Origin: Lachnospiraceae bacterium
Lineage (GTDB): Bacteria > Bacillota > Clostridia > Lachnospirales > Lachnospiraceae
Direction: 5' to 3'
Assembly: GCA_022771765.1 (NCBI GenBank)
Contig: JALELN010000120.1
Location: forward strand, 1 to 35,014
DNA length: 35,014 nucleotides
Numbering within the stretch: the first letter of the stretch is position 1; every line of letters starts with the position of its first letter. Both the position numbers and the translations under genes were made by a program. The notes under the pieces were generated by a model. The model did not search any database, was not told where the DNA came from, and worked only from the letters and a program-made list of their open reading frames with translations. This document shows, piece by piece, positions 24,190 to 33,030 of this stretch.

Positions 24190-25050
24190 ATGAAGCAGAA
24201 AACTAATAACAAGAAAAAAAGAATATTGCTGATAGGCACGTTCTTCATATTATTGGTGGGATGGTTGCTCTGGGGAAACCTTACGATAGGTATAACGCAT
24301 TACGAGATTATATCGGATAAGTTATCTGTTACGTTTGATGGATACAAGATTGCGCAAATATCTGATTTTCATAACGCTCAGTTTGGAGATCATAATGCCG
24401 GAATCATTCAATTCTTGGATAAAGAACAGCCGGATATCATAGTGATCACTGGTGATTTGGTTGATTCCAATCGAACAGATATTGATGTTGCAGTTGATTT
24501 TTTGGCGCAGGCGATGCAAATTGCTCCATGCTATTATGTGACAGGAAATCATGAGGCGTGGATTGGAACTGACTATCAACAATTAGAGGATAGGATGATA
24601 GCTGCAGGTGTTGAAGTTCTTCATGATGAAGTGATTTCAATAAAAAAGAATGGTGACAGTATGCAACTAATCGGATTGGATGACCCGGACTTCGTTGATG
24701 GGGACAAAACGGTACAAGAGAGTATATTAAAAATAAAACTTAGCGATCTGAAACTGAAAGAGGGGTTCCGAATCCTTTTATCGCACCGACCAGAGTTATT
24801 TAATGCGTATTCTACAACAAATATGGATTTAGTCCTTAGCGGTCACGCCCATGGAGGGCAGTTCAGGGTTCCATTTATTGGGGGAATTGTAGCACCAGAT
24901 CAGGGTCTGTTTCCAAAATATGATGCCGGAGTTTTTGCTGCAAACGGAACAACCATGGTTGTCAGCAGAGGAGTTGGAAACAGTATCATTCCAATAAGAT
25001 TGAATAATCGTCCTGAAATTGTTATTGTAAAGCTGAAATCGTCAGGATAA
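24190..25050 (+). CDS. Membrane-anchored calcineurin-like metallophosphoesterase (YkuE-like)
   Basis: A 286-aa protein with a basic start, one membrane segment at ~12-30 (LLIGTFFILLVGWLLWGNL) and a metallophosphoesterase domain from ~50. All metal motifs are present: QISDFHNAQFG (D-x-H), ITGDLVDS (GDxxD), YVTGNHEAW (GNHE), LLSHRPE, and LSGHAHGGQFR (GHxHxGQ). The arrangement is that of the YkuE/YaeI group of cell-surface or membrane phosphoesterases, some linked to UDP-2,3-diacylglucosamine-type or other phosphodiester substrates; the substrate here is unknown. The ribosome binding site is weak (AAGGAAGAG about 16 bases upstream). The next gene follows after six bases, suggesting an operon. 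Confidence 0.88.
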   Translation: MKQKTNNKKKRILLIGTFFILLVGWLLWGNLTIGITHYEIISDKLSVTFDGYKIAQISDFHNAQFGDHNAGIIQFLDKEQPDIIVITGDLVDSNRTDIDVAVDFLAQAMQIAPCYYVTGNHEAWIGTDYQQLEDRMIAAGVEVLHDEVISIKKNGDSMQLIGLDDPDFVDGDKTVQESILKIKLSDLKLKEGFRILLSHRPELFNAYSTTNMDLVLSGHAHGGQFRVPFIGGIVAPDQGLFPKYDAGVFAANGTTMVVSRGVGNSIIPIRLNNRPEIVIVKLKSSG

Positions 25051-25056
25051 ATAATT

Positions 25057-25914
25057 ATGTTGGACAATCAATACATATATGATTCAATACGGGAAAGCCT
25101 CAGTTATTTTGGCTTATATTGGAAAATGCTTCGGGTTCGTAAACGTATTATTCCGGAATCAGTTTCATTTGGAAATGATAAAAACCAATATTTCGTATAT
25201 TACGAACCGAAGCATGCTGTCAGCGATAAGATCATTGTGTGGGTGCATGGTGGTGGATGGAACGCCGGCACACCAAAATATTTTAATTTTGTAGGTCAGT
25301 GTGTTGCAAATGCCGGATACCGTTTTGTTTCCATCGGGTACAGATTGTCGCCAAAGAATAAGTATCCGTGCCAGATTGAGGATGTGTGCGCGGGATATCA
25401 GGCGGCACTCCGGTATTTGGAAAGCAAAAAAATCAACACATCAAAAGTGATTGTTTCAGGACCGTCTGCCGGAGCACATTTATCATCTATTTTGTGTTAT
25501 AGTAAGTCCGTGCAGCATCAATATGATGTAGATGTGTCAAACGTGGTTGGATTTATAGGAGTTGGCGGACCATATAGCTTTTCCGTCCGCACATCCCTAT
25601 CGGTAAAGCTATTACTCAATCAACTGTTTGAGAAAAACTATGACAGAACAAAAGGCGAGCCGTGTTCACTGATGGATGAGAGTGATATTCCGATGCTGCT
25701 GATCCAAAGCAGGCACGATGGACTCATAGATTTTTCGTGTGCGGAAGAATTTTATAAAAAAGCCATAAGTCTTGGAATTACTTGTGAATTATATGAAGTC
25801 GTTGATAAGAAAAATACGCATTCCTGGTACACGGCTGGGATGTTTCTTGAAACAAGAGCGGAAAATAAAGGATTGGATAAGTTTTTTTCATGGATTGAAA
25901 ATATTTGCATATAA
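25057..25914 (+). CDS. Alpha/beta hydrolase (HSL/BD-FAE-like esterase)
   Basis: A 285-aa cytoplasmic esterase/lipase-type hydrolase. The oxyanion-hole motif VHGGGWNAGTP is at ~64-74, the nucleophile elbow GPSAGAH at ~139-145 (Ser141 approx.), the Asp probably in LIQSRHDGLIDFSC (~220) and the His in NTHSWYTAG (~253), so the catalytic triad looks intact. This HGGG arrangement is typical of hormone-sensitive-lipase-like and feruloyl-esterase-like hydrolases; the substrate (a small acyl ester, lipid or sugar acetate) cannot be told. It is six bases downstream of the metallophosphoesterase and has no clear separate promoter. Base composition is still A+T-richer than the pheA region. Confidence 0.88.
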   Translation: MLDNQYIYDSIRESLSYFGLYWKMLRVRKRIIPESVSFGNDKNQYFVYYEPKHAVSDKIIVWVHGGGWNAGTPKYFNFVGQCVANAGYRFVSIGYRLSPKNKYPCQIEDVCAGYQAALRYLESKKINTSKVIVSGPSAGAHLSSILCYSKSVQHQYDVDVSNVVGFIGVGGPYSFSVRTSLSVKLLLNQLFEKNYDRTKGEPCSLMDESDIPMLLIQSRHDGLIDFSCAEEFYKKAISLGITCELYEVVDKKNTHSWYTAGMFLETRAENKGLDKFFSWIENICI

Positions 25915-25972
25915 CCGGCGTGCAAAAGCAGCGCGAGAGGATCAAATAAAAGAATAACAGGAGTTTACAAAG

Positions 25973-27103
25973 ATGAAGGATTTACAAGATATCAGGAAAG
26001 AGATTGACGCGATCGACGAACAGATCGTGGAATTGTACAAGGAGCGCATGAAGCGCACCACGGAGGTGGCTTCCTACAAGATCTCCACCGGAAAGCAGGT
26101 GCTTGACCGGGAGCGTGAGTTGAGTAAGCTGGCATCGTTGGAGGCGCTTGCTGATTCCGATTTTACAAAGAACGCTGTGCGTGAACTGTTTGAGCAGATC
26201 ATGTCAACAAGCCGAAAAAAACAGTACCAGCTTTTGACGGAGAACGGTCAGGTGGAGACACTGGGCTTTACCGAGATTCCGTCTTTGAAAATGGACGGTA
26301 TTCGTGTCGTGTATCAGGGTGTGGAGGGTGCGTATGCTCATCTGGCACTGACATCTTATTTCGGAGAGGAGACGGATCGTTTTCATGTTGACACATGGCG
26401 GGATGCGATGGAGGCAATCAAAAACGGTGAGGCAGACTATGCGGTATTGCCTTTTGAAAATTCCTCTGCCGGTATTGTTGCAGAAAATTATGACTTGTTA
26501 AAGGAGTACGGATATTATATTGTCGGCGAGCAGAAAATAAAGATCAATCACTGTATTCTGGGTCTGGAGGGAGCGGATTTCAGCCGCATCAAAAAGATCT
26601 ATTCCCATCCGCAGGCATTGGCACAGTGTTCGAAGTTTTTAGAGGAACACCGGGAGTGGGAGATCATTCCGGAAAAAAATACGGCGATGGCGGCAAAGAA
26701 GGTAAAGGAAGATGCTGACCCGACGCAGGCAGCGATCGCCAGCAGCCTGACCGCAGAACTTTACGGGCTTCAGATTTTAGCTGAAGGTGTTCAGAATAAC
26801 AGCATGAACGAGACGCGTTTCATTATTGTATCGCGGAAAAATGAATATGTTGCGGGGGCAGGAAAAATCAGTATCTGCGTACAGTTAAAGCATGAGTCCG
26901 GTGCTCTTTACCATGCGCTTGGTCACTTCATCTATAATGGCCTCAACATGACAAGCATTGAGTCCAGACCTATTCAGGGACGCAACTGGGAGTATCAGTT
27001 TTTTATTGATTTTGACGGAAACCTGAAAGATGCGGCAGTGCTGAATGCGCTGCGTGGATTGAAGGAAGAAACATTGGATTTAAAGATTTTCGGTAATTAT
27101 TAG
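25973..27103 (+). CDS. pheA: Bifunctional chorismate mutase / prephenate dehydratase
   Basis: A 376-aa phenylalanine-biosynthesis enzyme converting chorismate to prephenate and prephenate to phenylpyruvate. Residues 1-~85 are an AroQ-type chorismate mutase (IRKEIDAIDEQIVELYKERM). Residues ~105-285 are prephenate dehydratase (RVVYQGVEGAYAHLAL, then DYAVLPFENSSAG, and NETRFIIVSRK with the conserved Thr-Arg-Phe). The C-terminal ACT domain (~297-376) has the Phe-binding ESRP motif in MTSIESRPIQGRNWEYQFF. Feedback inhibition by phenylalanine is therefore expected. Start ATG has CAGGAG ahead. Base composition returns to that of the core genes here. Confidence 0.95.
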   Translation: MKDLQDIRKEIDAIDEQIVELYKERMKRTTEVASYKISTGKQVLDRERELSKLASLEALADSDFTKNAVRELFEQIMSTSRKKQYQLLTENGQVETLGFTEIPSLKMDGIRVVYQGVEGAYAHLALTSYFGEETDRFHVDTWRDAMEAIKNGEADYAVLPFENSSAGIVAENYDLLKEYGYYIVGEQKIKINHCILGLEGADFSRIKKIYSHPQALAQCSKFLEEHREWEIIPEKNTAMAAKKVKEDADPTQAAIASSLTAELYGLQILAEGVQNNSMNETRFIIVSRKNEYVAGAGKISICVQLKHESGALYHALGHFIYNGLNMTSIESRPIQGRNWEYQFFIDFDGNLKDAAVLNALRGLKEETLDLKIFGNY

Positions 27104-27200
27104 CGATAGAAATTAGCGTAAAAATGTATTGTTCAGAATGGTTCAGGCGTTTGTTGCTGAGACTGTGAGAACATGTTTGGAGAAAGGAGAGATGACACAT

Positions 27201-28736
27201 ATGAGCGTAACGACTTTTGCTGCAATTTATGTCGGCTCTTATGAGGTGAGCCTGAAAGTATTCGAAATTTCCGGAAAAAAGAATATTCGTACGATTGATT
27301 TTATCCGCAGTCGGGTGGAGCTTGGAAAGGATGCATTTCACGGTCAGCCGATCGGCTACGAGCTGGTGGATGAGCTTTGTGATGTACTTCATGAATTCAG
27401 GCGGATGATGGATGGATACCGGGTAGATGCTTATGAGGCATATGCCGGTCCGGTGCTGCGGAACATATCGAACTGCCTGTTTCTGTTAGATCAAATCGAA
27501 CGTCGCACGGGCATCCGATTAAAGATAGTCGGCAATTCTGAGCATCGTTTTTTGTCCTACAAATGCGTTGCCTCCAAGCCGGAGTTTGACCGCATGATCA
27601 GCGAGAGTGCAGCTGTTGTCAATGTCGGTGGAGGGGAACTGCAGATCACGCTCTTCGTACACGGAGAAGTGCTCACGACACAGCATCTGGTGCTTGGAAC
27701 GATGCGTCTCGCACAGCTCTTTTCAGACGGAAATGTGCGCGCTGAGAATATCAGGCAGCAAATGACAGAGCTTATCGACAAGGAGATGGAAGTCTTTAAA
27801 GCGCAATATTATCAGAACCGCACGATTAAGTATCTGGTTCTCACCGGTGATTACAGCTTAGAGATGATCCGGCGCATGGACAAAAATCTGGATAATACAA
27901 CCGTTGATGCCGGAAAGTTTTCCAGCTACTTAAAGCGTCTGGAGAAAAAAGAGAGCGCGCAGATCGCCGAGGCACTCAATCTGTCAAATGATTCGGACAT
28001 TCTGCTCTCACCTTCCCTGATCCTTTACCGGCGCATCGTAGAGACGCTGGCGGCGGATGCGATCTGGGTGCCGGGTATTGATATCAGTGACGGTATTGTA
28101 TATGATTACGCCCTGCGTCATCGGTATGTCAAACCGGTACACGATTTTGACAAGGATATTTTATCTGCGGCACACGCTTTATCTCAGCGCTATATGAGTT
28201 ATTCACCGCATATCGATGCGCTGGTGGAGATGAGCAGCCTGATCTATGATGCAATGAAGAAAGTGCATGGAATGGGAAAGCGCGAGCGGCTGCTTTTGCA
28301 GACAGCCGCAATCCTGCACGATTGCGGAAAATATGTGAGTTTTGCCAATGCGCCGCAGTGTGCCTATGACATTATTCTGTCATCCGAGATCATGGGATTA
28401 TCACATCGCGACCGTGTCATTGTGGCGAGCATTGTGAAGTACAATACCTATCCGTTAGATGCTTATGATGAGGTCAGTGATGTGCTGGACCAGGAGGGGT
28501 ATCTGATCGTAGCGAAATGTGCTTCTATTTTGCGAGTGGCGAATGCTATGGACCGCAGTCATAAGCAGAAGTATAAAAATGTGCGCGCAGTGTTAAAGGG
28601 CAAACAGCTCATCATTTCTATTGAGACAGCAGACGGTATGCTGCTGGAGAAGACAATGTTTGGCGCAAAGGCCGGGATGTTTGAGGATGTGTTCAGCATC
28701 AAGCCTGTCATAAAAGAGAAGAAAATATATCAGTAG
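27201..28736 (+). CDS. Ppx/GppA-type phosphatase fused to an HD domain, with altered active-site Asp residues
   Basis: A 511-aa protein: an exopolyphosphatase/guanosine-pentaphosphatase fold (1-~290) followed by an HD hydrolase-type domain (~330-500) with LLLQTAAILHDCGKYV (His373, Asp374). In the Ppx part the usual first phosphate-loop Asp is Tyr10 (AAIYVGSYE, versus a typical ID.GS) and the Asp of the DIGGG loop is Asn141 (VVNVGGGEL); the putative catalytic Glu114 (SEHRFLS) is kept. Each change is one base from GAT. The protein may be a weak or non-hydrolytic sensor of polyphosphate or (p)ppGpp. ATG 27201 has AAAGGAGA 10 bases upstream; ATG 27192 is too close. It precedes ppk. Confidence 0.88.
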   Translation: MSVTTFAAIYVGSYEVSLKVFEISGKKNIRTIDFIRSRVELGKDAFHGQPIGYELVDELCDVLHEFRRMMDGYRVDAYEAYAGPVLRNISNCLFLLDQIERRTGIRLKIVGNSEHRFLSYKCVASKPEFDRMISESAAVVNVGGGELQITLFVHGEVLTTQHLVLGTMRLAQLFSDGNVRAENIRQQMTELIDKEMEVFKAQYYQNRTIKYLVLTGDYSLEMIRRMDKNLDNTTVDAGKFSSYLKRLEKKESAQIAEALNLSNDSDILLSPSLILYRRIVETLAADAIWVPGIDISDGIVYDYALRHRYVKPVHDFDKDILSAAHALSQRYMSYSPHIDALVEMSSLIYDAMKKVHGMGKRERLLLQTAAILHDCGKYVSFANAPQCAYDIILSSEIMGLSHRDRVIVASIVKYNTYPLDAYDEVSDVLDQEGYLIVAKCASILRVANAMDRSHKQKYKNVRAVLKGKQLIISIETADGMLLEKTMFGAKAGMFEDVFSIKPVIKEKKIYQ

Positions 28737-28779
28737 CATTTGGTCAGGAACAGGAAGAGTCAATAAAGGTGGGATATAC

Positions 28780-30927
28780 ATGGAAAAAGAAAATAACAAA
28801 GAAAAAACAATTGATTTTTCAAACGCAAAATATTATGAAAACCGGGAACTTAGCTGGCTGAAATTTGATCACCGCGTGCTCAGTGAGGCGCGGGATAAAT
28901 CTATTCCGCTTCTGGAACGCACAAAATTTGTCAGCATTACCTCGTCAAATCTGGATGAGTTTTTTATGGTTCGCGTGGCATCCTTAAAGGATATGGTGCA
29001 CGCAAAATATAAAAAGCCGGATATTGCCGGAATGACGGCAACGCAGCAGCTGGAAAAGATCAACCGGGCCACAAGGGAACTGGTAGAAATGCAGTATTCG
29101 ACCTATAACCGGTCCTTGCTTCCGATGCTGAAGACACAGGGAATCCACGTGTATGATCGTATGGAACAGATGTCAGAGGCGCAGCTGAAATCGGCGGAGC
29201 GTTATTTTGATGAGGTGGTTTATCCGGTGCTGACCCCCATGGCGGTGGATGCTTCCAGACCGTTTCCACTCATCCGCAACAAGACATTAAATATTGCGGC
29301 GCTGATTCAAAAGGAAGAGGAAAATGTGTTTGCTACAGTGCAGGTGCCAAGTGTCCTGCCTCGCCTTGTACCGCTTCCGGCGGAGGGCGAACATGAGTAT
29401 GCATTTATCCTGCTGGAACAGCTGATCATGCATAATATCGGCAGACTGTTTTCTAATTACCGTGTGCTGTGCACCAGTCCTTACCGGATCATGCGCAATG
29501 CGGATCTTCCGATTGATGAGGACGAGGCGAATGATCTGTTAAAAGAGATTGAGAAGCAGTTAAAGAAGCGTCAATGGGGCGAGGTCATTCGTCTGGAGGT
29601 GGATGATGGCATTGATAAGGAACTGCTGTCGATTCTGAAAAAGGAGCTTGATACGGCAAGCGAGGATGTGTTCAAGATCAACGGTCCGCTGGATCTGACC
29701 TTTCTCATGAAGCTGTATGGACTGGAAGGTAAGGATGAACTGCGCTATGTATCTTATCATCCGCAGCCGGTGCCTGAACTGATTGGAGAAACGAATATAT
29801 TTGACGCGATCAAAAAAGGAGATATTCTGCTGCATCATCCGTACCAGACCTTCCAGCCGGTCGTTGACTTTATCCGTCAGGCGGCCAACGATCCGGATGT
29901 TCTGGCAATCAAGCAGACACTGTACCGCGTCAGCGGCAATTCACCGATTATCGCATCGCTGGCGCAGGCGGCAGAAAACGGTAAGCAGGTAACGGTGCTT
30001 GTGGAATTAAAAGCACGTTTTGATGAGGAAAACAATATCGTCTGGGCGAAAAAGCTGGAGAAAGCGGGCTGCCACGTCATTTATGGCCTCGTGGGCTTAA
30101 AGACCCACAGCAAGATCGCGCTGGTTGTCCGCAAGGAGGAGGACGGCATCCGCCGTTATGTTCATCTCGGAACCGGAAACTATAACGATTCCACGGCAAA
30201 GCTGTATACGGACTGCGGAATATTTACCTGCTCGGAGGCCATCGGCGAGGATGCGACAGCGGTATTTAATATGCTTTCCGGTTATTCAGAGCCATTAAGC
30301 TGGAACCATCTGGTGGTGGCACCGATCTGGCTTCGAAATAAATTTATGAAGCTGATCTGCCGCGAGACAAGACATGCGCTTGACGGAAAAGAAGCACGCA
30401 TCGAGGCAAAGATGAATTCCCTGTGTGATCCGGAGATTATCGCTGCGCTCTATGAGGCATCCGCAGCCGGTGTGCAGATCGATCTGATTGTGCGGGGTAT
30501 CTGCTGCCTGAAGGTGGGCATTCCCGATGTGAGTGAGAATATCCGCGTGCGCTCCATTGTCGGAAACTTTTTGGAGCACAGCCGTATTTTCTATTTTTAC
30601 AATAACGGCAACGAGGAAGTGTACATGGGCAGTGCGGACTGGATGCCGCGAAATCTCGATCGACGGGTAGAGATCATTTTTCCGGTGCTGGATCCCGAAC
30701 TGCAGAAAAAAGTACGCCATATTCTTCAGGTGGAACTGGAGGATAATACAAAGGCACACCTGCTGACGACGGATGGCACCTATGTCAAGCAGGATAAACG
30801 GGGCAAGGTGCTAGTCAACTCTCAGCTTCAGTTTTGTGAAGAGGCGGTTGCCGCAGTCCCGAAGGAAGAAAACCGGTATAAGGACCGGGTATTTATTCCG
30901 GCAGAACCGCTCAATACAGAGGAATAG
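28780..30927 (+). CDS. ppk: Polyphosphate kinase 1
   Basis: PPK1 (715 aa) polymerises the gamma-phosphate of ATP into inorganic polyphosphate, reversibly, using a phospho-histidine intermediate. The N-terminal YYENRELSWLKFDHRVLSEA and the FVSITSSNLDEFFMVRVASL stretches are canonical; the catalytic His is His443 in LKTHSKIALVVR, followed by RRYVHLGTGNYNDSTAKLYT and DWMPRNLDRRVEIIFP of the two PLD-like C-terminal domains. The last ~25 residues are a short tail. It has AAAGGTGGG before the start and follows the Ppx/GppA-HD gene after 43 bases, a pair typical of polyphosphate turnover units. It is joined closely to the HAD gene after nine bases. Confidence 0.97.
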   Translation: MEKENNKEKTIDFSNAKYYENRELSWLKFDHRVLSEARDKSIPLLERTKFVSITSSNLDEFFMVRVASLKDMVHAKYKKPDIAGMTATQQLEKINRATRELVEMQYSTYNRSLLPMLKTQGIHVYDRMEQMSEAQLKSAERYFDEVVYPVLTPMAVDASRPFPLIRNKTLNIAALIQKEEENVFATVQVPSVLPRLVPLPAEGEHEYAFILLEQLIMHNIGRLFSNYRVLCTSPYRIMRNADLPIDEDEANDLLKEIEKQLKKRQWGEVIRLEVDDGIDKELLSILKKELDTASEDVFKINGPLDLTFLMKLYGLEGKDELRYVSYHPQPVPELIGETNIFDAIKKGDILLHHPYQTFQPVVDFIRQAANDPDVLAIKQTLYRVSGNSPIIASLAQAAENGKQVTVLVELKARFDEENNIVWAKKLEKAGCHVIYGLVGLKTHSKIALVVRKEEDGIRRYVHLGTGNYNDSTAKLYTDCGIFTCSEAIGEDATAVFNMLSGYSEPLSWNHLVVAPIWLRNKFMKLICRETRHALDGKEARIEAKMNSLCDPEIIAALYEASAAGVQIDLIVRGICCLKVGIPDVSENIRVRSIVGNFLEHSRIFYFYNNGNEEVYMGSADWMPRNLDRRVEIIFPVLDPELQKKVRHILQVELEDNTKAHLLTTDGTYVKQDKRGKVLVNSQLQFCEEAVAAVPKEENRYKDRVFIPAEPLNTEE

Positions 30928-30936
30928 GGAAGAGAT

Positions 30937-31794
30937 ATGAGTAATCATCAAATTATGCAAAAAAACTGCGAAGCCACTGAACAGATACGTAAGATTATAT
31001 TTTCGGATCTGGACGGCACACTGCTTTGCAGCGATAAATCGATCTCTGAAGGAAACCGGGGCGCGATCGACCGGGCAACTGCGGCTGGTCATTCCTTTGT
31101 CATTGCGACGGGGCGCCCCTTTGAGAGCGCAAAGATGGTCAGCGATTTGTTAGGGCTGAACGGTGAGGGCTGTTATATCGTGTCTTACAATGGTGGACAT
31201 GTGTATGACTGCTATCACAAAAAGGTTCTGTTCAGCCGTCAGATGGATATGCAGACGGTGCGAGAGCTGTTTGCGCTGGCGGACGAGGCAGGGTTATATG
31301 TGCAGACCTATCAGAACGGCGAGATCCTGACAAAAGCGGCCACTGAGGAAATGGAGTGGTACGCGAGCCGCACGAATCTGAAAGCGTGTCCGCGGGCGGA
31401 TGCGTTGGAATACCTGACCAGAGAGCCCAATAAGGCGATCGTCATAGATATTCATGACCAGTCCAGACTGGAACGTTTTCGCGTGGAACATGAGCAGTGG
31501 GCAAAAGGTAAATGTCGGATGCTGTTTTCGTGTCCCCAGTATTTAGAAGTTGTTCCGGAAGGAATTTCCAAACAGAGCGGCATCAAGTTTCTGGCAAACC
31601 TGCTTGGCGTTGATATTGCGGATACCATCGCCATCGGTGATGAGATGAACGATATCGAAATGATAAAAGCAGCAGGAATCGGCATCGCGGTGAGCAATGC
31701 CAATCCTGCCGCCAAGGAAGCTGCGGATTATGTGACGACTGGTAGTAATAATGAGGATGCGATCGCGGAGGTGATCGAGCGATTCGTACTCTAA
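30937..31794 (+). CDS. Cof-type HAD-IIB phosphatase
   Basis: A 285-aa haloacid-dehalogenase phosphatase of the Cof/YidA subgroup, which removes phosphate from sugar phosphates, flavin or pyridoxal phosphates. Motif I FSDLDGTLL has nucleophile Asp24 and Asp26; motif II ATGRPFES, motif III Lys near KQSGIKFL (~205), and motif IV IAIGDEMNDIEMIKAAGIGI are intact. The large cap lies in the middle (GTYIVSYNGGHVYD-like YIVSYNGGHVYDCY, ~90). The start ATG has GGGAAGAG upstream. It is nine bases behind ppk, in the same unit. Substrate unknown. Confidence 0.93.
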   Translation: MSNHQIMQKNCEATEQIRKIIFSDLDGTLLCSDKSISEGNRGAIDRATAAGHSFVIATGRPFESAKMVSDLLGLNGEGCYIVSYNGGHVYDCYHKKVLFSRQMDMQTVRELFALADEAGLYVQTYQNGEILTKAATEEMEWYASRTNLKACPRADALEYLTREPNKAIVIDIHDQSRLERFRVEHEQWAKGKCRMLFSCPQYLEVVPEGISKQSGIKFLANLLGVDIADTIAIGDEMNDIEMIKAAGIGIAVSNANPAAKEAADYVTTGSNNEDAIAEVIERFVL

Positions 31795-31795
31795 A

Positions 31796-31860
31796 GTAGA
31801 AGCATACAATTTTCTCGCTGCACTTCCGTACGAAAGCTCGAAAATTGCATGACTTCTATT
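31796..31860. repeat. 65-base inverted repeat between convergent genes
   Basis: The left arm AGTAGAAGCATACAATTTTC (31796-31815) and right arm GAAAATTGCATGACTTCTAT (31840-31859) are near-perfect complements with a few bulges, separated by a 24-base centre that may itself pair (CTCG and CGAG edges). It overlaps the stop of the minus-strand PHP gene. It may serve as a two-way terminator, though U-tracts are short, or be a dispersed palindromic element. Confidence 0.55.
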
Positions 31861-32704
31861 TGCGTGACTGCTTGATAGTCTCTAAGATCGAGTAAGGAAT
31901 ATACAGCTTCCCAAGCCCGACACCCAGACGGATGTCGGGCTTATTTGTGCCGTGAAAATCAGAACCGCCGGTGATGAGCAATCCCTCCTCCCGGGCGAGT
32001 GTCTTATAAATCTGCTCATCGGCAGGTGTATTTTCCGAGTAGATGGCTTCGATGCCGGCGAGACCGTGTGATTTCATCTCATGGATCATCTGCAGAAGCT
32101 TCGGACGCTCCATATGATAGATGACCGGATGCGCCAACACCGGGGTGCCTCCTGCGGCTAAGATGTAGTCGACGGCGTCCATTGGTGTCACCTTCGGACG
32201 CCCAACATAGCAGCGGCAGCCGTCGCCAATATACTCTGAAAAAGCAGTTTTCATATCGGGAATATACCCTTTGTCCAACAGATACCGCGCAATGTGTGCC
32301 CGGGTGATGACAGCATCCGGAAACTTTGCTTCGAGTGCTTCCTGTGTGATATCAAAGCCCTCGGCCCGCAGCTTTTCCAGCATGAAGACGTTGCGGTTGT
32401 CTCTGGAACGGCGGAAATCTGCCATCTGCTTTTGCAGCGTGGCATTTTCGATGTCAATATAGAGCCCGAGGACATGCACCTCTTTTGCTTCATATTCGGT
32501 GGACAGTTCCACGCCTGGGATCAGTTCAATATCAGCAGCTTTCGCTGCATGGATTGCTTCGACGATACCGTCTGTAGTGTCATGGTCCGTCAGTGCAAAG
32601 GCACTAAGTCCTGCCCGTTTCGCCTCCGCAACCAGCTCCGTCGGTGTGAAGGTGCCGTCGGACACGTTGGAGTGAACGTGCAGATCGATGATACGTGTAT
32701 CCAT
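31856..32704 (-). CDS. PHP-domain phosphoesterase (TrpH/RNase AM-like)
   Basis: A 282-aa PHP metal hydrolase of the YciV/TrpH group; characterised members are 5'-3' exoribonucleases and 3',5'-nucleotide bisphosphatases. Metal motifs in order: IDLHVHSNVSDGTFTP (His9, His11), ALTDHDTTDGI, PGVELSTEY, a mid-protein FPDAVITRAHIARYL, PVLAHPVI and GGSDFHGTNKP, all intact. ATG at 32702-32704 (minus strand) has AAGGAGG at 32713-32719; the frame runs open about 86 codons further but that DNA is the infC leader in reverse. It is the only complete minus-strand gene here, convergent to the HAD gene and divergent from the infC operon. Confidence 0.92.
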   Translation of the reverse strand: MDTRIIDLHVHSNVSDGTFTPTELVAEAKRAGLSAFALTDHDTTDGIVEAIHAAKAADIELIPGVELSTEYEAKEVHVLGLYIDIENATLQKQMADFRRSRDNRNVFMLEKLRAEGFDITQEALEAKFPDAVITRAHIARYLLDKGYIPDMKTAFSEYIGDGCRCYVGRPKVTPMDAVDYILAAGGTPVLAHPVIYHMERPKLLQMIHEMKSHGLAGIEAIYSENTPADEQIYKTLAREEGLLITGGSDFHGTNKPDIRLGVGLGKLYIPYSILETIKQSRK

Positions 32705-32786
32705 ATAATAAACCTCCTTGATAAAATCAAACATTTCATGTATAAATAAAGTAACACATTTCTGAAAAAAATAAAATAAAAAATAC

Positions 32787-32815
32787 TTGACGTGAGTAAG
32801 GTGTTGTGTTATGTT
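32787..32815 (+). promoter_or_regulatory. Sigma-A promoter of the infC-rpmI-rplT operon
   Basis: TTGACG at 32787-32792 and TATGTT at 32810-32815 with a 17-base spacer (9 of 12 matches). It is placed about 280 bases before the infC start, giving a long leader RNA. Confidence 0.7.
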
Positions 32816-32943
32816 AAATGAGTTGAAAACAGCAAGCAGAGTATCCACTCTCACCTTAGCACAAGCGCGTGACTCGGGTTCATAAGTATTCAATGATGAT
32901 TCTGGCAGGTTTTTTCTGTCAGATCGCTTGAGACGAATGTGAT

Positions 32944-32975
32944 TAGTGGATGCGGAATGCATCCATTATTTTTTT
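32944..32975 (+). terminator. Attenuator terminator in the infC leader
   Basis: TGGATGC (32947-32953) pairs with GCATCCA (32959-32965), extended outward by G-U and A-U pairs, loop GGAAT, followed by ATTTTTTT. Lying roughly 130 bases into the leader and 120 before infC, it acts as a conditional terminator rather than the end of a gene. Confidence 0.85.
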
Positions 32976-33030
32976 GTCTGCAGGCTTGTCGGATGCTGTT
33001 TGAAAGACTGTTGTATGAGTCAGATTCTAT

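Noticed and set aside
32705..32962. N-terminal extension of the PHP protein by 86 codons
   Set aside because: The AAGGAGG at 32713-32719 sets the start at 32704, and the extension would translate the reverse of the structured infC leader.
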